From contig NZ_REGE01000002.1 in assembly GCF_003688935.1 (NCBI RefSeq), positions 62,001 through 126,000 of the forward strand: 64,000 nt of DNA, read 5' to 3'. The notes under the pieces were generated by a model. That model did no database searches. It had not been told where the DNA came from and saw only the letters and a list, made by a program, of their open reading frames with translations. This DNA comes from Corynebacterium macginleyi. GTDB taxonomy: Bacteria > Actinomycetota > Actinomycetes > Mycobacteriales > Mycobacteriaceae. Of this stretch, positions 17,672 to 27,113 are shown piece after piece; the first letter of the stretch is position 1; each line of letters opens with the position of its first letter. Both the position numbers and the translations under genes were made by a program.

Positions 17672-18526
17672 TTAGTCCGCATTTAAAATGCGCTGCTTTT
17701 CTGCCTCTGGATCGAATTCGGGTGCGGGCCACGACAGGTTCAGGTGCCGCAGTGCATCGACGATGAGATATTTCAAGGCCATACGCGCGTATTTTTTATT
17801 ATCCGTAGGAATGACAAACCACGGTGCCCAGAGTTCATCCGTCCGGCGGATGGCATCTTCGTACGCTGCCATGTACTTATCCCAATAGCCGCGCTCTTCA
17901 AGGTCGGAAGGATCATACTTCCAGAACTTATCCTCGCGCTCAGTCCGCTCGATGAGGTTTTCCTTTTGGAACTCCGGCGAGATGTGCAAAAAGACTTTGA
18001 GAATTTTTACCCGTTTTCCTGCGAGCTCTTGTTCATAATCACGAATCGCCTCAAAGCGGCGGTCGATCTCTTCCTCATCTACCCACTCGTGCACGCGTTG
18101 AATCAGGACATCTTCGTAGTGGGAGCGGTCAAAGGCCACTACTTGGCCAGGAACCGGATCGTGTTTGCGGATGCGCCACAGGAAATCGTGTTGCATTTCC
18201 TCTTCCGTGGGCTTGCCAAAGCCCACGGTCTTCGTGCCCTGCGGATCAAAGACGGAAAAGACATGGCGAATCGCCCCGCCTTTGCCGGAGGTATCCATTC
18301 CTTGCAGGACCACTAATAATGAGGGTGCATCATCGGCATGCGCCCTACCATTGGCAAAAAGGCGCTCCTGCAAATCATAAAGCTCATCGTCATAGCGTTC
18401 GAAGCGGTCCCCTAAGTCAGACTTCGAGCCGTCGAAACCTGGAGTCGCCGTGGGATCGACATCGGCAAGCCGAAAGGTCTTTCCAGCGCGCAGGTCAAGC
18501 GCATCTTTGATCTTAAATTTACCCAT
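17672..18526 (-). CDS. ppk2: Polyphosphate kinase 2 family protein
   Basis: 284-residue PPK2 enzyme, which transfers phosphate between polyphosphate and nucleotides. Walker A is VVLQGMDTSGKGGAIRHVF (about residues 70-88). The lid/Walker B part is VVAFDRSHYEDVLIQRVHEW (about 130-150), followed by the FLHISPEFQKENLIERTE and YEDAIRRTDELWAPWFVIPT segments. ATG 18526 is chosen over upstream in-frame codons because the domain begins MGKFKIKDALDLRAGKTF and a -10-like TACAAT lies 7 bp before it with no ribosome site, so the mRNA is probably leaderless. Whether it prefers ADP, GDP or AMP cannot be read from the sequence. Confidence 0.9.
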   Translation of the reverse strand: MGKFKIKDALDLRAGKTFRLADVDPTATPGFDGSKSDLGDRFERYDDELYDLQERLFANGRAHADDAPSLLVVLQGMDTSGKGGAIRHVFSVFDPQGTKTVGFGKPTEEEMQHDFLWRIRKHDPVPGQVVAFDRSHYEDVLIQRVHEWVDEEEIDRRFEAIRDYEQELAGKRVKILKVFLHISPEFQKENLIERTEREDKFWKYDPSDLEERGYWDKYMAAYEDAIRRTDELWAPWFVIPTDNKKYARMALKYLIVDALRHLNLSWPAPEFDPEAEKQRILNAD

Positions 18527-18533
18527 GGCAATT

Positions 18534-18539
18534 ATTGTA
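18534..18539 (-). promoter_or_regulatory. -10 box of leaderless ppk2
   Basis: TACAAT on the minus strand with TG one base upstream, ending 7 bp before the ppk2 ATG. This places the transcript start at or next to the A of ATG. No -35 box is clear. Confidence 0.5.
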
Positions 18540-18570
18540 CAAACGCCACGGTATGGACCGTGCGAACCGG

Positions 18571-18603
18571 CTGTCTCCCGCGGCACAGCGCAGCGGGAGA
18601 CAG
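18571..18603. terminator. Hairpin after nusB
   Basis: Perfect 11-bp stem CTGTCTCCCGC/GCGGGAGACAG with an 11-base loop, 14 bp beyond the nusB stop. There is no clear U-run, so it may be a weak terminator or an mRNA 3' stabilising hairpin for the aro-pepQ-efp-nusB transcript. Confidence 0.45.
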
Positions 18604-18616
18604 GTAAAGAGTTGGA

Positions 18617-19255
18617 TTAAGAGTTTTCCTCTTCCGCGTCTGCTTCCGGTTCAGCAGCCGAGGCTGGCTCTTCGGGCTCCTCTGGCTCCCCTGGCGCCTC
18701 TGCGTGCGTCGAGGCCGCGGAGTCCTCTTGGGAGTCCTTGGCTGCCGCGGCGTCGCTTTCTTCCTCATCGCCGCCGTTATTCATCGGGCTCAGCTCCGAA
18801 CGAGATTGCGCGACGTCATCTAAGACGGCGTGGATATACGGTGCGGCTTGATCGTTAGAATACTGCGAGGCCAACTCCACGCCTTCCACGACCGCCGTCG
18901 CTGTGGGAACGTCCGGGTTAAATAGCAGCTCCCAGACCGATACGCGCAGAATAGCGCGGTCGACGGCCGGGATCCGGTGCAGCTCCCAATTCTGGGAAAG
19001 GTGCCTCGAAATCTTATCATCGATCGCGTCTAGCTCTTCTGCCACACCTTGGACAATGACCTTGGTGTAATCCGCAATCGGCGCTACCGCGTAGCGATCT
19101 TCGCGAGCCAAGGCAACGCGATCCTCAACGATGGCGACGGGATCGACGTCACGATTCTCCGCTTCATAGAGGATATCCGCTGCACGTCGGCGAGCCCGGT
19201 AGCGCGCGGTATGCCGTTTATAATTGATATCCCGCTTAGCAGTGTTATCAGACAA
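18617..19255 (-). CDS. nusB: Transcription antitermination factor NusB with acidic tail
   Basis: 212-residue NusB, which with NusE (S10) and BoxA RNA supports antitermination of rRNA operons. The all-helical domain occupies about residues 15-145 ([60 protein letters not shown]). Behind it is a tail of about 60 residues made almost only of E, D, A, S and P, ending AEEENS. Typical NusB proteins are 130-160 residues, so the tail is an add-on, presumably disordered. It is 9 bp after efp and belongs to that operon. Confidence 0.93.
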   Translation of the reverse strand: MSDNTAKRDINYKRHTARYRARRRAADILYEAENRDVDPVAIVEDRVALAREDRYAVAPIADYTKVIVQGVAEELDAIDDKISRHLSQNWELHRIPAVDRAILRVSVWELLFNPDVPTATAVVEGVELASQYSNDQAAPYIHAVLDDVAQSRSELSPMNNGGDEEESDAAAAKDSQEDSAASTHAEAPGEPEEPEEPASAAEPEADAEEENS

Positions 19256-19264
19256 GATAAAGCC

Positions 19265-19828
19265 CTAGTTACTGACGCGGGAAAGGTACTCGCCGGTGCG
19301 GGTATCGATCTTTAGTACATTGCCAATTTCAATGAACAACGGAACCTGGATTTCCGCGCCGGTCTCCAGCGTGGCGGGCTTGGTGCCGCCAGAGGAACGG
19401 TCACCCTGCAGACCCGGCTCGGTGTGCTCTACCTTGAGGTCGACGGAGATAGGAAGCTCCGCGAACAATGCCTCATCCTCATGGAAGGAGACCTGCACGC
19501 GCATGTTTTCAAGGAGGAAACGGGCGGCATCGCCAAACTTCTCCGGCGAGAGCTCAAACTGCTCGAAGGTCTTTTCATCCATGACGACATAGCTGGTGCC
19601 GTCGTTGTACAGGTAGGTCATGTCGCGGCGGTCCACCGTGGCGGTTTCTACCTTGACGCCCGCGTTCCAGGTCTTATCCACGGTCTTGCCGGAGACAACG
19701 TCCTTGAGCTTGGTGCGCACGAACGCTGGACCCTTGCCCGGCTTCACATGCTGAAACTCGGTGATCTGCATCAGCTTGTTGTCAATCTTGAGAACGAGTC
19801 CGTTCTTGAAATCAGTAGTATCAGCCAT
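19265..19828 (-). CDS. efp: Elongation factor P
   Basis: 187-residue EF-P, which rescues ribosomes stalled at polyproline stretches. Three beta-barrel domains: the KOW-like N-terminal domain with the modified-loop region [15 protein letters not shown] (Lys at about 32), the OB domain ([20 protein letters not shown]) and the C-terminal signature region ([20 protein letters not shown]). ATG 19828 ([15 protein letters not shown]) is the family start; the open frame further upstream is not conserved. It sits between pepQ and nusB. Confidence 0.95.
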   Translation of the reverse strand: MADTTDFKNGLVLKIDNKLMQITEFQHVKPGKGPAFVRTKLKDVVSGKTVDKTWNAGVKVETATVDRRDMTYLYNDGTSYVVMDEKTFEQFELSPEKFGDAARFLLENMRVQVSFHEDEALFAELPISVDLKVEHTEPGLQGDRSSGGTKPATLETGAEIQVPLFIEIGNVLKIDTRTGEYLSRVSN

Positions 19829-19966
19829 TGCGGTTAAACTCCCGAATGTTGTGGTTGAAAGGTTGAAAGCAAAGTATAAGCCTACCGGATAGCGCGGACC
19901 CACTGGGCCACCGGTACCCCTAAAATCTCCGACCTTAGGCAGGTGCAGTCACGGAACCAAACCTAC

Positions 19967-21073
19967 CTATGCCGGCAGCTCCGTAAAATCCTTGGAGGCT
20001 GTAGTAATAATTTTCGGCACTCCAGCGGTAATGATAAGCGTATCTTCGATGCGCACGCCGCCCTTACCCGGCACATACACACCCGGCTCGATGGTAAGGG
20101 TCATTCCAGGGGCCAGATTTCCCTTAGCGGTAGTGGCGGCAAAGGGAGCTTCGTGCACATCCAAGCCCACGCCGTGCCCGGTGGAGTGGACGAAGTAGTC
20201 GCCATATCCGGCATCAGAGATAATGGTGCGGCAGGCAGCATCGACATCAACAAGCGAAGCCCCAGCTACCGCAGCCGCGACACCAGCCTGTTGGGCGCGC
20301 AGCACCACATCGTAGATCTCCTTGGCAAAATCATTTGCCGTGCCCACGACATAGGTGCGGGTGCAGTCAGAATTGAATCCACGCAGGTGCGCACCAAAGT
20401 CAATGGTGACCAAGTCCCCATCTTCTATCACGCGATCACCTGCCCCATGGTGCGGCAGTGCAGAGTTCGGGCCAGAGGCCACGATGGTGTCGAAGCTCAC
20501 CCGCTCCGATCCCAGCATACGCATGCGAAATTCCAGGTCCGCCGCAACCTCGCGCTCCGTGCGGCCCGCCCGCAACTCACCGGCAGCAAGAAGGTCTTCC
20601 AACGCCTGGTTAGCAATCCCTGCGATCTCCTCCAGCTTTTCCAGCTCTACAGGATCTTTCGTGATACGGATATCTTCAATGACACCAGAGATGGGTACCA
20701 AGGTAACACCATCCGGTGCAGATTGTTTCAGCTCTTCTAATTCCGATACAGACACATAGTCAGCTTCGAAGCCAACGCGAACCGGAGACTGAGCATCCTC
20801 GAACTGCTGCAGGAGCACCTTGCCTGTACCACGGCCCTCTACCGCCTTTAGATCGGGAACTTCCTGGGCAATCTGGGTGGTATAACGACCATCGGTGGCC
20901 ATAAGGGCGGAAAGATCCTTGCGCAGCAGCAGCCCACCATTGGAGCCAGAAAATCCGGACAAATACCGCACGTGGATCAAGTGGGTTACCAATACCGCGT
21001 CGATACGCTGACCTGATAATTTAGCGGCCAGCTTCCGGCGACGATCACTGAAACGGGTATCTGCAAGTGCCAT
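19967..21073 (-). CDS. pepQ: Xaa-Pro dipeptidase/aminopeptidase, M24 family
   Basis: 368-residue metallopeptidase that cleaves X-Pro bonds. The N-terminal creatinase-like domain covers about residues 10-140. The pita-bread catalytic domain has the metal ligands in VTIDFGAHLRGFNSDCTRTY, VHSTGHGVGLDVHEAPF, LTIEPGVYVPGKGGVRIEDT. AAAGGA lies 7 bp before ATG 21073. In the operon between aroQ and efp, a conserved corynebacterial order. It is probably not secreted since there is no signal peptide. Confidence 0.92.
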   Translation of the reverse strand: MALADTRFSDRRRKLAAKLSGQRIDAVLVTHLIHVRYLSGFSGSNGGLLLRKDLSALMATDGRYTTQIAQEVPDLKAVEGRGTGKVLLQQFEDAQSPVRVGFEADYVSVSELEELKQSAPDGVTLVPISGVIEDIRITKDPVELEKLEEIAGIANQALEDLLAAGELRAGRTEREVAADLEFRMRMLGSERVSFDTIVASGPNSALPHHGAGDRVIEDGDLVTIDFGAHLRGFNSDCTRTYVVGTANDFAKEIYDVVLRAQQAGVAAAVAGASLVDVDAACRTIISDAGYGDYFVHSTGHGVGLDVHEAPFAATTAKGNLAPGMTLTIEPGVYVPGKGGVRIEDTLIITAGVPKIITTASKDFTELPA

Positions 21074-21183
21074 AAAATCATCCTTTGCGGGATCGGAGTG
21101 AAGTTAAAAGATTTACTCTTCCACTATATTTATTTGCGCAGCAATGGTGCCTAGGTTTAAGAGGCCGCGGTTCGGGCCGCCAA

Positions 21184-21612
21184 TTATTGGCACAAATAAT
21201 CCACCGCGGCACAGTACCCAAAGATCCCCAAGCCAGCGATAACACCACGGGCAATGGGGCTTAAATAAGAATGATGGCGGAATTCTTCGCGGGCATGCAC
21301 GTTGGAGATATGCACTTCGACGAAACCAGGGCCATCGGCAATCTCTGCTAAGGCATCGCGCAACGCGACAGAGGTATGCGTCAGCCCACCTGGGTTAATG
21401 ATAACCGCGCTGCCTGCATCGGCAGCCTCGTGAACTTTCTCAATGAGTTCACCTTCACAATTAGACTGGAAGAACTCGATGTCTACCCCGTGCGACTCTG
21501 CACGCTTCGATACCAATTCCTCAACATCATTTAACGTCGTAGAACCATATACTTCCGGTTGGCGCTTGCCCAACCTATTCAAGTTCGGACCATTAAGAAC
21601 AACGATTTTCAT
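21184..21612 (-). CDS. aroQ: Type II 3-dehydroquinate dehydratase
   Basis: 142-residue dodecameric-type dehydroquinase, third step of the shikimate pathway. Family signature [20 protein letters not shown] at the start with active-site Tyr in VYGSTTL, Asn in IINPGGLTH, and His in [20 protein letters not shown]. Two base pairs separate it from aroB, implying coupling. Also called aroD in corynebacterial literature. Confidence 0.95.
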   Translation of the reverse strand: MKIVVLNGPNLNRLGKRQPEVYGSTTLNDVEELVSKRAESHGVDIEFFQSNCEGELIEKVHEAADAGSAVIINPGGLTHTSVALRDALAEIADGPGFVEVHISNVHAREEFRHHSYLSPIARGVIAGLGIFGYCAAVDYLCQ

Positions 21613-21614
21613 AT

Positions 21615-22685
21615 CTACTCCAAAAGGGCGGCATACGCCGCTTCCAATTCTTCGCGCGTAGGACCCTCTATCCGCGTCGTCGCCCCAACACGAGTAAGCG
21701 CCACGAAGCGGATTTTCCCATTCCGGTTTTTCTTATCGTGGGTCATTGCCTCATACAATTGCGCGAATTTGCCTGATTGATACGTCGTAGGCAGACCGAT
21801 ACTGCTCAAGATGCTGCGGTGCAAATCCACCAGTTCTGCATCTATCAGGCCTCGCTGACGGGACAAGTGGGCAATGAACATCATGCCTATGGCTACCGCA
21901 TTGCCATGGCGCCACACATAGTTTTCCTGTCTTTCCACGGCATGGCCGAAGGTATGCCCATAATTGAGGGTCTCGCGCAGCCCGGCTTCCTTGAGATCTT
22001 CTCCCACCACCGCAGCCTTCACGGCAATGGAACGTTCGATCAATTCTGCCAAGCCACCATGTGAGTCAAGGCAAGCACCTGGATTTTCCACGTACCGCTC
22101 CACAATGACCGGATCATGGATGAACCCAGTCTTAATGATCTCAGCAGAACCAGCCACAATTTCCGCCTGTGGGAGGGTCTCTAGGCGCTTTAAGTCAACG
22201 AATACAGAGTCCGGCTCGTGGAAGGCTCCAACGAGATTTTTGCCGGCCTTCGTATTGATTCCAGTTTTTCCGCCCACCGCAGCATCAACCATGGCGAGAA
22301 GGGTCGTGGGGACCTGAATCACTTTTATTCCGCGCATCCATCCGGCGGCGACAAAACCCGCCATGTCCGTGGTTGCCCCGCCGCCTAAACCAATCACGAC
22401 ATCGCTACGGCTAAAGCCGGCTTCACCCAGGCGGTCCCACACAGTACCCACCACGCTAAGTTGCTTGGCCGCCTCAGCATCCGGTACCCCGCACAACAAT
22501 GGAATTATGCCCTGCGCATGTACAGATTCCGCGAGCTCTTCTGCGGCGGTACGCAACGCTGGCGGGAAGATAATTGCCACCTTGCCAGCACCCGTGTCCG
22601 CGCAGCGCCGCGCGATATCTTCGCTCAGGCCAGCTCCGATGCGGACCTTATAAGGGCTTGGTCCGTTGACGGTAATGGTAGGCAT
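21615..22685 (-). CDS. aroB: 3-dehydroquinate synthase
   Basis: 356-residue enzyme converting DAHP to dehydroquinate with NAD and a divalent metal. The glycine-rich NAD loop is [20 protein letters not shown] (about 95-115), then [20 protein letters not shown]. Metal ligands are in [26 protein letters not shown] and [10 protein letters not shown]. Fits the family in length. It follows aroK after about 60 bp in a single aro operon. Confidence 0.95.
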   Translation of the reverse strand: MPTITVNGPSPYKVRIGAGLSEDIARRCADTGAGKVAIIFPPALRTAAEELAESVHAQGIIPLLCGVPDAEAAKQLSVVGTVWDRLGEAGFSRSDVVIGLGGGATTDMAGFVAAGWMRGIKVIQVPTTLLAMVDAAVGGKTGINTKAGKNLVGAFHEPDSVFVDLKRLETLPQAEIVAGSAEIIKTGFIHDPVIVERYVENPGACLDSHGGLAELIERSIAVKAAVVGEDLKEAGLRETLNYGHTFGHAVERQENYVWRHGNAVAIGMMFIAHLSRQRGLIDAELVDLHRSILSSIGLPTTYQSGKFAQLYEAMTHDKKNRNGKIRFVALTRVGATTRIEGPTREELEAAYAALLE

Positions 22686-22745
22686 AATTTTGTCCTTTCT
22701 ACGGAGCGCTAGCCTGCAGGATTACGCGGATCGGTGTGACCCCGC

Positions 22746-23282
22746 CTAGAGGGTTTCTAAAAAGCCCAGGATAGCGCCCACAACCTGCTGCGGGGAGCGA
22801 GTATCCGTGCGCACGCGAAAATCTGTGACTTCCAGGTAGAAGGGCCTGCGCGTTTCTACGATGGAGCGATAATGTTCAACCGGGTTATCTGCTGCTAGCA
22901 CCGGCCGGTTAGGATCGCCGGCCGTGCGGCGCGCACCTTCCTCAGCGGAAATATCGAGGAATACGACGGTGTGGCGCTCCAGAAGCTCACGCGTGGAGTC
23001 AGTCAGCACCGCACCCCCGCCAAGACTTACCACCCCACCCTTGCGCAGGGCTGCAGCAACATGTTCAGCCTCAAGTTCGCGAAACGCTGGTTCGCCTTTT
23101 TCACTAAAAACCTCACCGCAGGGTTTTCCCTCAGCCAGTTCAATCAGGTAATCCGAGTCCACCAGATCGCAATTCAGCGCACGTGAAAGCCTGCGGCCAA
23201 TCGTTGACTTCCCCGCCCCGGGCGGGCCAATCAGAACGACGCAAGTATGTGGTTGTCCCGTTACATCAGTTGGCGTTGTCAT
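22746..23282 (-). CDS. aroK: Shikimate kinase
   Basis: 178-residue P-loop kinase making shikimate 3-phosphate. Walker A is LIGPPGAGKSTIGRRLSRAL (about 17-36), the shikimate-binding DSDYLIE and FSEKGEPAFRELE follow, and VVSLGGGAVLTD is the conserved GGG motif. The lid arginine is in GDPNRPVLA. Three bp after aroC. Confidence 0.95.
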   Translation of the reverse strand: MTTPTDVTGQPHTCVVLIGPPGAGKSTIGRRLSRALNCDLVDSDYLIELAEGKPCGEVFSEKGEPAFRELEAEHVAAALRKGGVVSLGGGAVLTDSTRELLERHTVVFLDISAEEGARRTAGDPNRPVLAADNPVEHYRSIVETRRPFYLEVTDFRVRTDTRSPQQVVGAILGFLETL

Positions 23283-23285
23283 CAG

Positions 23286-24497
23286 TTACTCCTGGTTAAA
23301 GGCGAGTCTCTGCGCTACGTATTCTTCATATGCAGCAATGGCACAGGAGGTTTCGCTCAAGCTATCCCCGCCAAATTTATCCAAAACTGCGCGTGCTAGC
23401 ACAAGTGACACCATGGCTTCGGCCACGACTCCTGCGGCCGGTACGGCGCAGACATCTGAGCGCTGGTGAATTGCGCTAGCAGCGGCACCGGTTTCCATAT
23501 CAATTGTGTGCAACGCCCGCGGCACCGTAGAAATCGGTTTCATAGCGGCCCGGACCCGCAATTGCTGCCCGTTCGTCATGCCGCCTTCCAAGCCCCCGGC
23601 CCGATTGCTGAGACGCGCTATACCTTCCTCGGTGCGCACCATCTCATCATGGGCCGCGGAACCACGTCGACGTGCCTCTGCGAAGCCATCGCCGATTTCT
23701 ACGCCCTTAATAGCCTGAATGCCCATTAAAGCTCCCGCAAGCTGCGCATCCAGGCGGTCATCGCCCGAGATATGTGAGCCCAGGCCAATCGGTAGGCCAT
23801 CGACAATCACCTCGACGATTCCGCCTAAAGTATCGCCCTGCTTCTTTGCGGCTTCAATCTCTGAAACCATCGCGGATTCCGAGTCCTTGTCAAAGGCGCG
23901 CACCGGAGAATCATCGATGGCCTCGATATCTGCAAAACTCGGGGCAGGACCCGCATAGGGCTGCGATCCGCCAATGGAAATCACGTGAGAAAAAACCTCC
24001 ACACCCAATGTTTCCCGCAGGAAATTGCGCGCTACAGTCGCGACGGCAACCCGTGCGGCAGTTTCCCGGGCTGAAGAACGCTCCAAGATGGGGCGGGCTT
24101 CGCTGTGGTGGTATTTCACCATGCCTGCGAAATCGGCGTGGCCTGGGCGCGGGCGTAACAAGGGGGCACCCCGGCCCGAACTCATCGCCTTCGCTACGTC
24201 TTCATCGTCCATATCTATGGGATCTGCGGACATGACGGTTGTCCACTTTGGCCATTCGGTATTGCCGATCATGATGGCAATGGGGCTACCAATGGTCAGT
24301 CCATGTCGGACGCCACCGAGTAGCGTTACCTCATCGGCTTCGAATTTCATGCGCGCACCACGGCCGTAACCTAGGCGACGCCGCGCAAGCTGCCGGGAAA
24401 TATCAGCACGGGTAATGGGCACTCCGGCCGGCATGTGTTCCATCATAGAGATAAGTGCCTGGCCGTGGGATTCACCAGCGGTAGTCCAACGAAGCAT
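23286..24497 (-). CDS. aroC: Chorismate synthase
   Basis: 403-residue FMN-dependent enzyme making chorismate from EPSP. Signature 1 is [18 protein letters not shown] near the N-terminus. [20 protein letters not shown] and [20 protein letters not shown] are typical, and [10 protein letters not shown] and [20 protein letters not shown] lie further on. ATG 24497 ([12 protein letters not shown]) is the family start; an extended -10-like TGcGATAAT ends six bp upstream and there is no ribosome site, so the mRNA is likely leaderless. This puts a promoter for aroC-K-B-Q directly after the prepilin peptidase gene. Confidence 0.94.
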   Translation of the reverse strand: MLRWTTAGESHGQALISMMEHMPAGVPITRADISRQLARRRLGYGRGARMKFEADEVTLLGGVRHGLTIGSPIAIMIGNTEWPKWTTVMSADPIDMDDEDVAKAMSSGRGAPLLRPRPGHADFAGMVKYHHSEARPILERSSARETAARVAVATVARNFLRETLGVEVFSHVISIGGSQPYAGPAPSFADIEAIDDSPVRAFDKDSESAMVSEIEAAKKQGDTLGGIVEVIVDGLPIGLGSHISGDDRLDAQLAGALMGIQAIKGVEIGDGFAEARRRGSAAHDEMVRTEEGIARLSNRAGGLEGGMTNGQQLRVRAAMKPISTVPRALHTIDMETGAAASAIHQRSDVCAVPAAGVVAEAMVSLVLARAVLDKFGGDSLSETSCAIAAYEEYVAQRLAFNQE

Positions 24498-24503
24498 GCG
24501 GGT

Positions 24504-24509
24504 ATTATC
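24504..24509 (-). promoter_or_regulatory. -10 box of leaderless aroC operon
   Basis: GATAAT on the minus strand preceded by TGc (extended -10), six bp before the aroC ATG. Confidence 0.5.
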
Positions 24510-24518
24510 GCACGGCAC

Positions 24519-24959
24519 CTATCCACAAGGAACAACTGGGCACCCCAATATATTCGCCTCCCCCTCAAAGAGGGTATATAAGGCCATAACCAGCCCAGCG
24601 GATACCAACATCGAGGGCCCGTGGGGCAGGTTATCTTTGCCGCGTGCGACACCACTTGCCAACAACGTGAGCCCAGCGGCTCCACCACAGGCGATGATGA
24701 CGGCCAATGGTCCTGCCATAGCGCCGACAAGCATGCCCAGCGGGAAGGCCAATTTAATATCTCCCCCGCCGATGCCGGCACCCCGCAGCGCGACCAGGAG
24801 ATACAGCAACGGCCAGAATAAGCCGCCCCAATTAACAAAAGTGACCGATAAGACCGCAGCGGGGATGGTCAACACATCCGGCAAGCGCCTCTCGCGAATA
24901 TCCCACCATGACAAAGCGGCCGCCCACAGCCCGTAAATTATTCCCCCGAAAATCCCCAT
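24519..24959 (-). CDS. Prepilin peptidase, A24 family, short form
   Basis: 146-residue inner-membrane aspartyl protease of the type IV prepilin/TadV class. Catalytic motifs: an Asp in SWWDIRERRLPDV (about residue 20) and GIGGGDIKLAFPLGM (the GxGD-type motif, about 63-77). Four to five hydrophobic segments are visible. The N-terminal methylase domain of long forms is absent. No prepilin or secretion ATPase gene is in the window, so its substrate lies elsewhere (perhaps Tad/Flp-type pili). It stands just before the aroC promoter. Confidence 0.85.
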   Translation of the reverse strand: MGIFGGIIYGLWAAALSWWDIRERRLPDVLTIPAAVLSVTFVNWGGLFWPLLYLLVALRGAGIGGGDIKLAFPLGMLVGAMAGPLAVIIACGGAAGLTLLASGVARGKDNLPHGPSMLVSAGLVMALYTLFEGEANILGCPVVPCG

Positions 24960-25030
24960 GCCTTAAGAATAAGCGCCCAGGCGTCGATCCACATGAGAAG
25001 TCGGCGCACAAGGGCGTATTCACAGTGAGG

Positions 25031-25849
25031 TTAGAAATTGAGGAGGCGAAGCTCTTGCTGCAGGGCCGCCACCATCTCCTCGCGTGGGGCGCGCAGGCCG
25101 GTGAATTGCTCGAATTGGCTAAATGCTTGATGCGCCAGCATGACATGCCCGCCCACGGTGGAATATCCGTTAGCAGCAGCACAGGCGGCGAGCGCCGTAG
25201 GCCACGGGTGATAAATTACGTCGAGTACGGGGGCGTGGGCAAGCTGGAAGCGATAGTCCTCTAACGCAGCCGACGGAATGGTGGAAATAATCACATCTGC
25301 GGAGCGGGAAAGAACCCCGAGATCATCGTCAAAAGTTGCGTATTGCAGATCAAGTCCTAGCCGCTCAGCCAGCGGCTGGAGCTCTGCTTGGCGGTTCGAG
25401 CGGTTCAAAACGGTAACGTGCTCGACACCTCGTTCTGCCAAAGCCCACAGCGCTGGGCGGGAGGTTCCACCTGCACCGATGATCAGGACCTGAGTTAGAG
25501 GGCGGAGTCCACAGAGTTTTTGCAGGGCGCCGAGCATCCCCTCGGTGTCGGTATTGTCTGCACGCCACCCGTGGGGGGTGCGCACCAAGGTATTAGCGGA
25601 ACCAATGAGTTCTGCCCGCTCGCTTCGTTCTTCCGCAACCTCGAGCGCAGCGAATTTTCCGGGCATGGTCACGGAAAAGCCACGGTACTCGGGACCACAT
25701 TCTTCCAAAAACGGAGCGAGGCTTTCGGCCGTTACCTCGAAGCGGGTATAGGACCACTCCTTGAGCCCAACGGCGGCATACCCTGCGTTGTGCAGGATTG
25801 GCGACAAGGAGTGTGAGATGGGGCTACCGAGTACTGCGGCGCGCGGCAT
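25031..25849 (-). CDS. aroE: Shikimate dehydrogenase
   Basis: 272-residue NADP-dependent reductase of dehydroshikimate. N-terminal substrate site GSPISHSLSPILHN, catalytic Lys/Asp region TMPGKFAALE and ADNTDTEGM, Rossmann loop LIIGAGGTSRPALWAL, and C-terminal LAHQAFSQFEQFTG. The catalytic segment reads SVTMPGKFAAL where most AroE have SVT-x-P-hydrophobic-K, so the key Lys is kept. ATG 25849 (MPRAAVLG) is preferred over a TTG at 25861. Follows mltG, separated from aroC by the prepilin peptidase gene. Confidence 0.92.
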   Translation of the reverse strand: MPRAAVLGSPISHSLSPILHNAGYAAVGLKEWSYTRFEVTAESLAPFLEECGPEYRGFSVTMPGKFAALEVAEERSERAELIGSANTLVRTPHGWRADNTDTEGMLGALQKLCGLRPLTQVLIIGAGGTSRPALWALAERGVEHVTVLNRSNRQAELQPLAERLGLDLQYATFDDDLGVLSRSADVIISTIPSAALEDYRFQLAHAPVLDVIYHPWPTALAACAAANGYSTVGGHVMLAHQAFSQFEQFTGLRAPREEMVAALQQELRLLNF

Positions 25850-25894
25850 AGGAATTCTCAAGCATTCTAATTGTTCCTAGGGCTACTTAGCCGG

Positions 25895-27109
25895 TTAATT
25901 AGAGGCGGCGTTGCCGTCAGCGGATCCTGCCCCTTCAGCCTCGCGCTGCGAGTCGAGGACGCCGGAACGGATGGCATCATCTACGCGTTCAAGGTGCTGA
26001 TCGTAGGTATCAGAGAACACAGTGGTGCCGTCCTTATCCACGGTGACGAAGAACTTCCAGCTACCATCGGCCGGTTCTTCCATCGCGCGGATTGCCTCAT
26101 CAGATGGCGAGGCAATCGGCGTATCCGGCAAGCCTTCCTTGGCGTAGGTATTCCATGGTGTCTTCTCCGCACGTGCCTCATCAGTGGTTGCCAGCTCGAC
26201 ATCCTCCAGCCCGTAGTTAACGGTGGAGTCAAATTCCAGGCGCATTGGTTCAGCGAGGCGGTTGAGGATAACGCGGGCAACCTTGTCGAATTCACCGGCA
26301 GGTGCCTCCCGCTCCACCAAGGAAGCGGACGTCAATAGCTCGTACGGCGATAGTCCAATGGCCTTGGCGCGATTTTCGATGTTGCTTTCCTCATAGTGCT
26401 TGGCAGAGCGGGTGATGAGGTCTTTCAAGATATCCTTGGCGCTCATATTTGGATCCAAGACATACTGGCCTGGGGCGATTAGGCCCTCAATGCGCTTCGG
26501 GTCATTACCACGCTTATTAATAGCGTCCAGTGCCCAAGCGGGTGCGCCCAGCTCCTTCGGATCGGTTTCCGCCGCTGCTTGTTCCAACTCCTCCTTTGTC
26601 AAACAATTGCCATCATCACAGCTGACTTGGGAGATAAGGGAGTAAATACCGAAGCGTACATCGCCGCCGACGACCTTGACATCTGCCAAGGTAGCACCGC
26701 CTTGCACCTCAAGCATGTCTACGCGGTTATTTTCATCGAGCAGTGCCTCTACCGCACTTGCAGCGCTCATTTCTTCTTGCAGCCTGTAGAAGCCAGGCTG
26801 AATTTGGCTAGCGTTGTGGTTCATCGATGCTGCAGCATCGAATGCCTCTCGAGTCTTGACCACATTCTTTTCCACCAGCGTGGGGCCCAACTCGGACATC
26901 GAAGATCCCTCGGGAACCTCCACCAATTGCGTGGTGCCGTTTCCGGTTCCTTCATAGTCGGCCGAAGAAGTGCCGATGCGTACTCCGATGTAAATCAGAG
27001 CTCCGAGAATGACGATGACGGAAGCGACCACCACGGCGATCCCGCGCTGGCGCCGCTTGACGTGCTTATCATCCATTGATCGCCCGAGGCGTTGTTGGTT
27101 ACGGCTCAC
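25895..27109 (-). CDS. mltG: Endolytic transglycosylase MltG
   Basis: 404-residue YceG/MltG, which cuts nascent peptidoglycan strands at the membrane. A cytoplasmic basic stretch (HVKRRQRG) is followed by one membrane helix (about residues 24-46) and a periplasmic YceG domain with the catalytic Glu in LLTSASLVEREAPAGEF and LNRLAEPMRLEFDSTVNYGL. The GTG start at 27109 has AGGAG at good distance and overlaps nothing; four bp after ruvX. The C-terminus beyond the domain is a short polar tail. Confidence 0.93.
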   Translation of the reverse strand: MSRNQQRLGRSMDDKHVKRRQRGIAVVVASVIVILGALIYIGVRIGTSSADYEGTGNGTTQLVEVPEGSSMSELGPTLVEKNVVKTREAFDAAASMNHNASQIQPGFYRLQEEMSAASAVEALLDENNRVDMLEVQGGATLADVKVVGGDVRFGIYSLISQVSCDDGNCLTKEELEQAAAETDPKELGAPAWALDAINKRGNDPKRIEGLIAPGQYVLDPNMSAKDILKDLITRSAKHYEESNIENRAKAIGLSPYELLTSASLVEREAPAGEFDKVARVILNRLAEPMRLEFDSTVNYGLEDVELATTDEARAEKTPWNTYAKEGLPDTPIASPSDEAIRAMEEPADGSWKFFVTVDKDGTTVFSDTYDQHLERVDDAIRSGVLDSQREAEGAGSADGNAASN

Positions 27110-27113
27110 GTGT

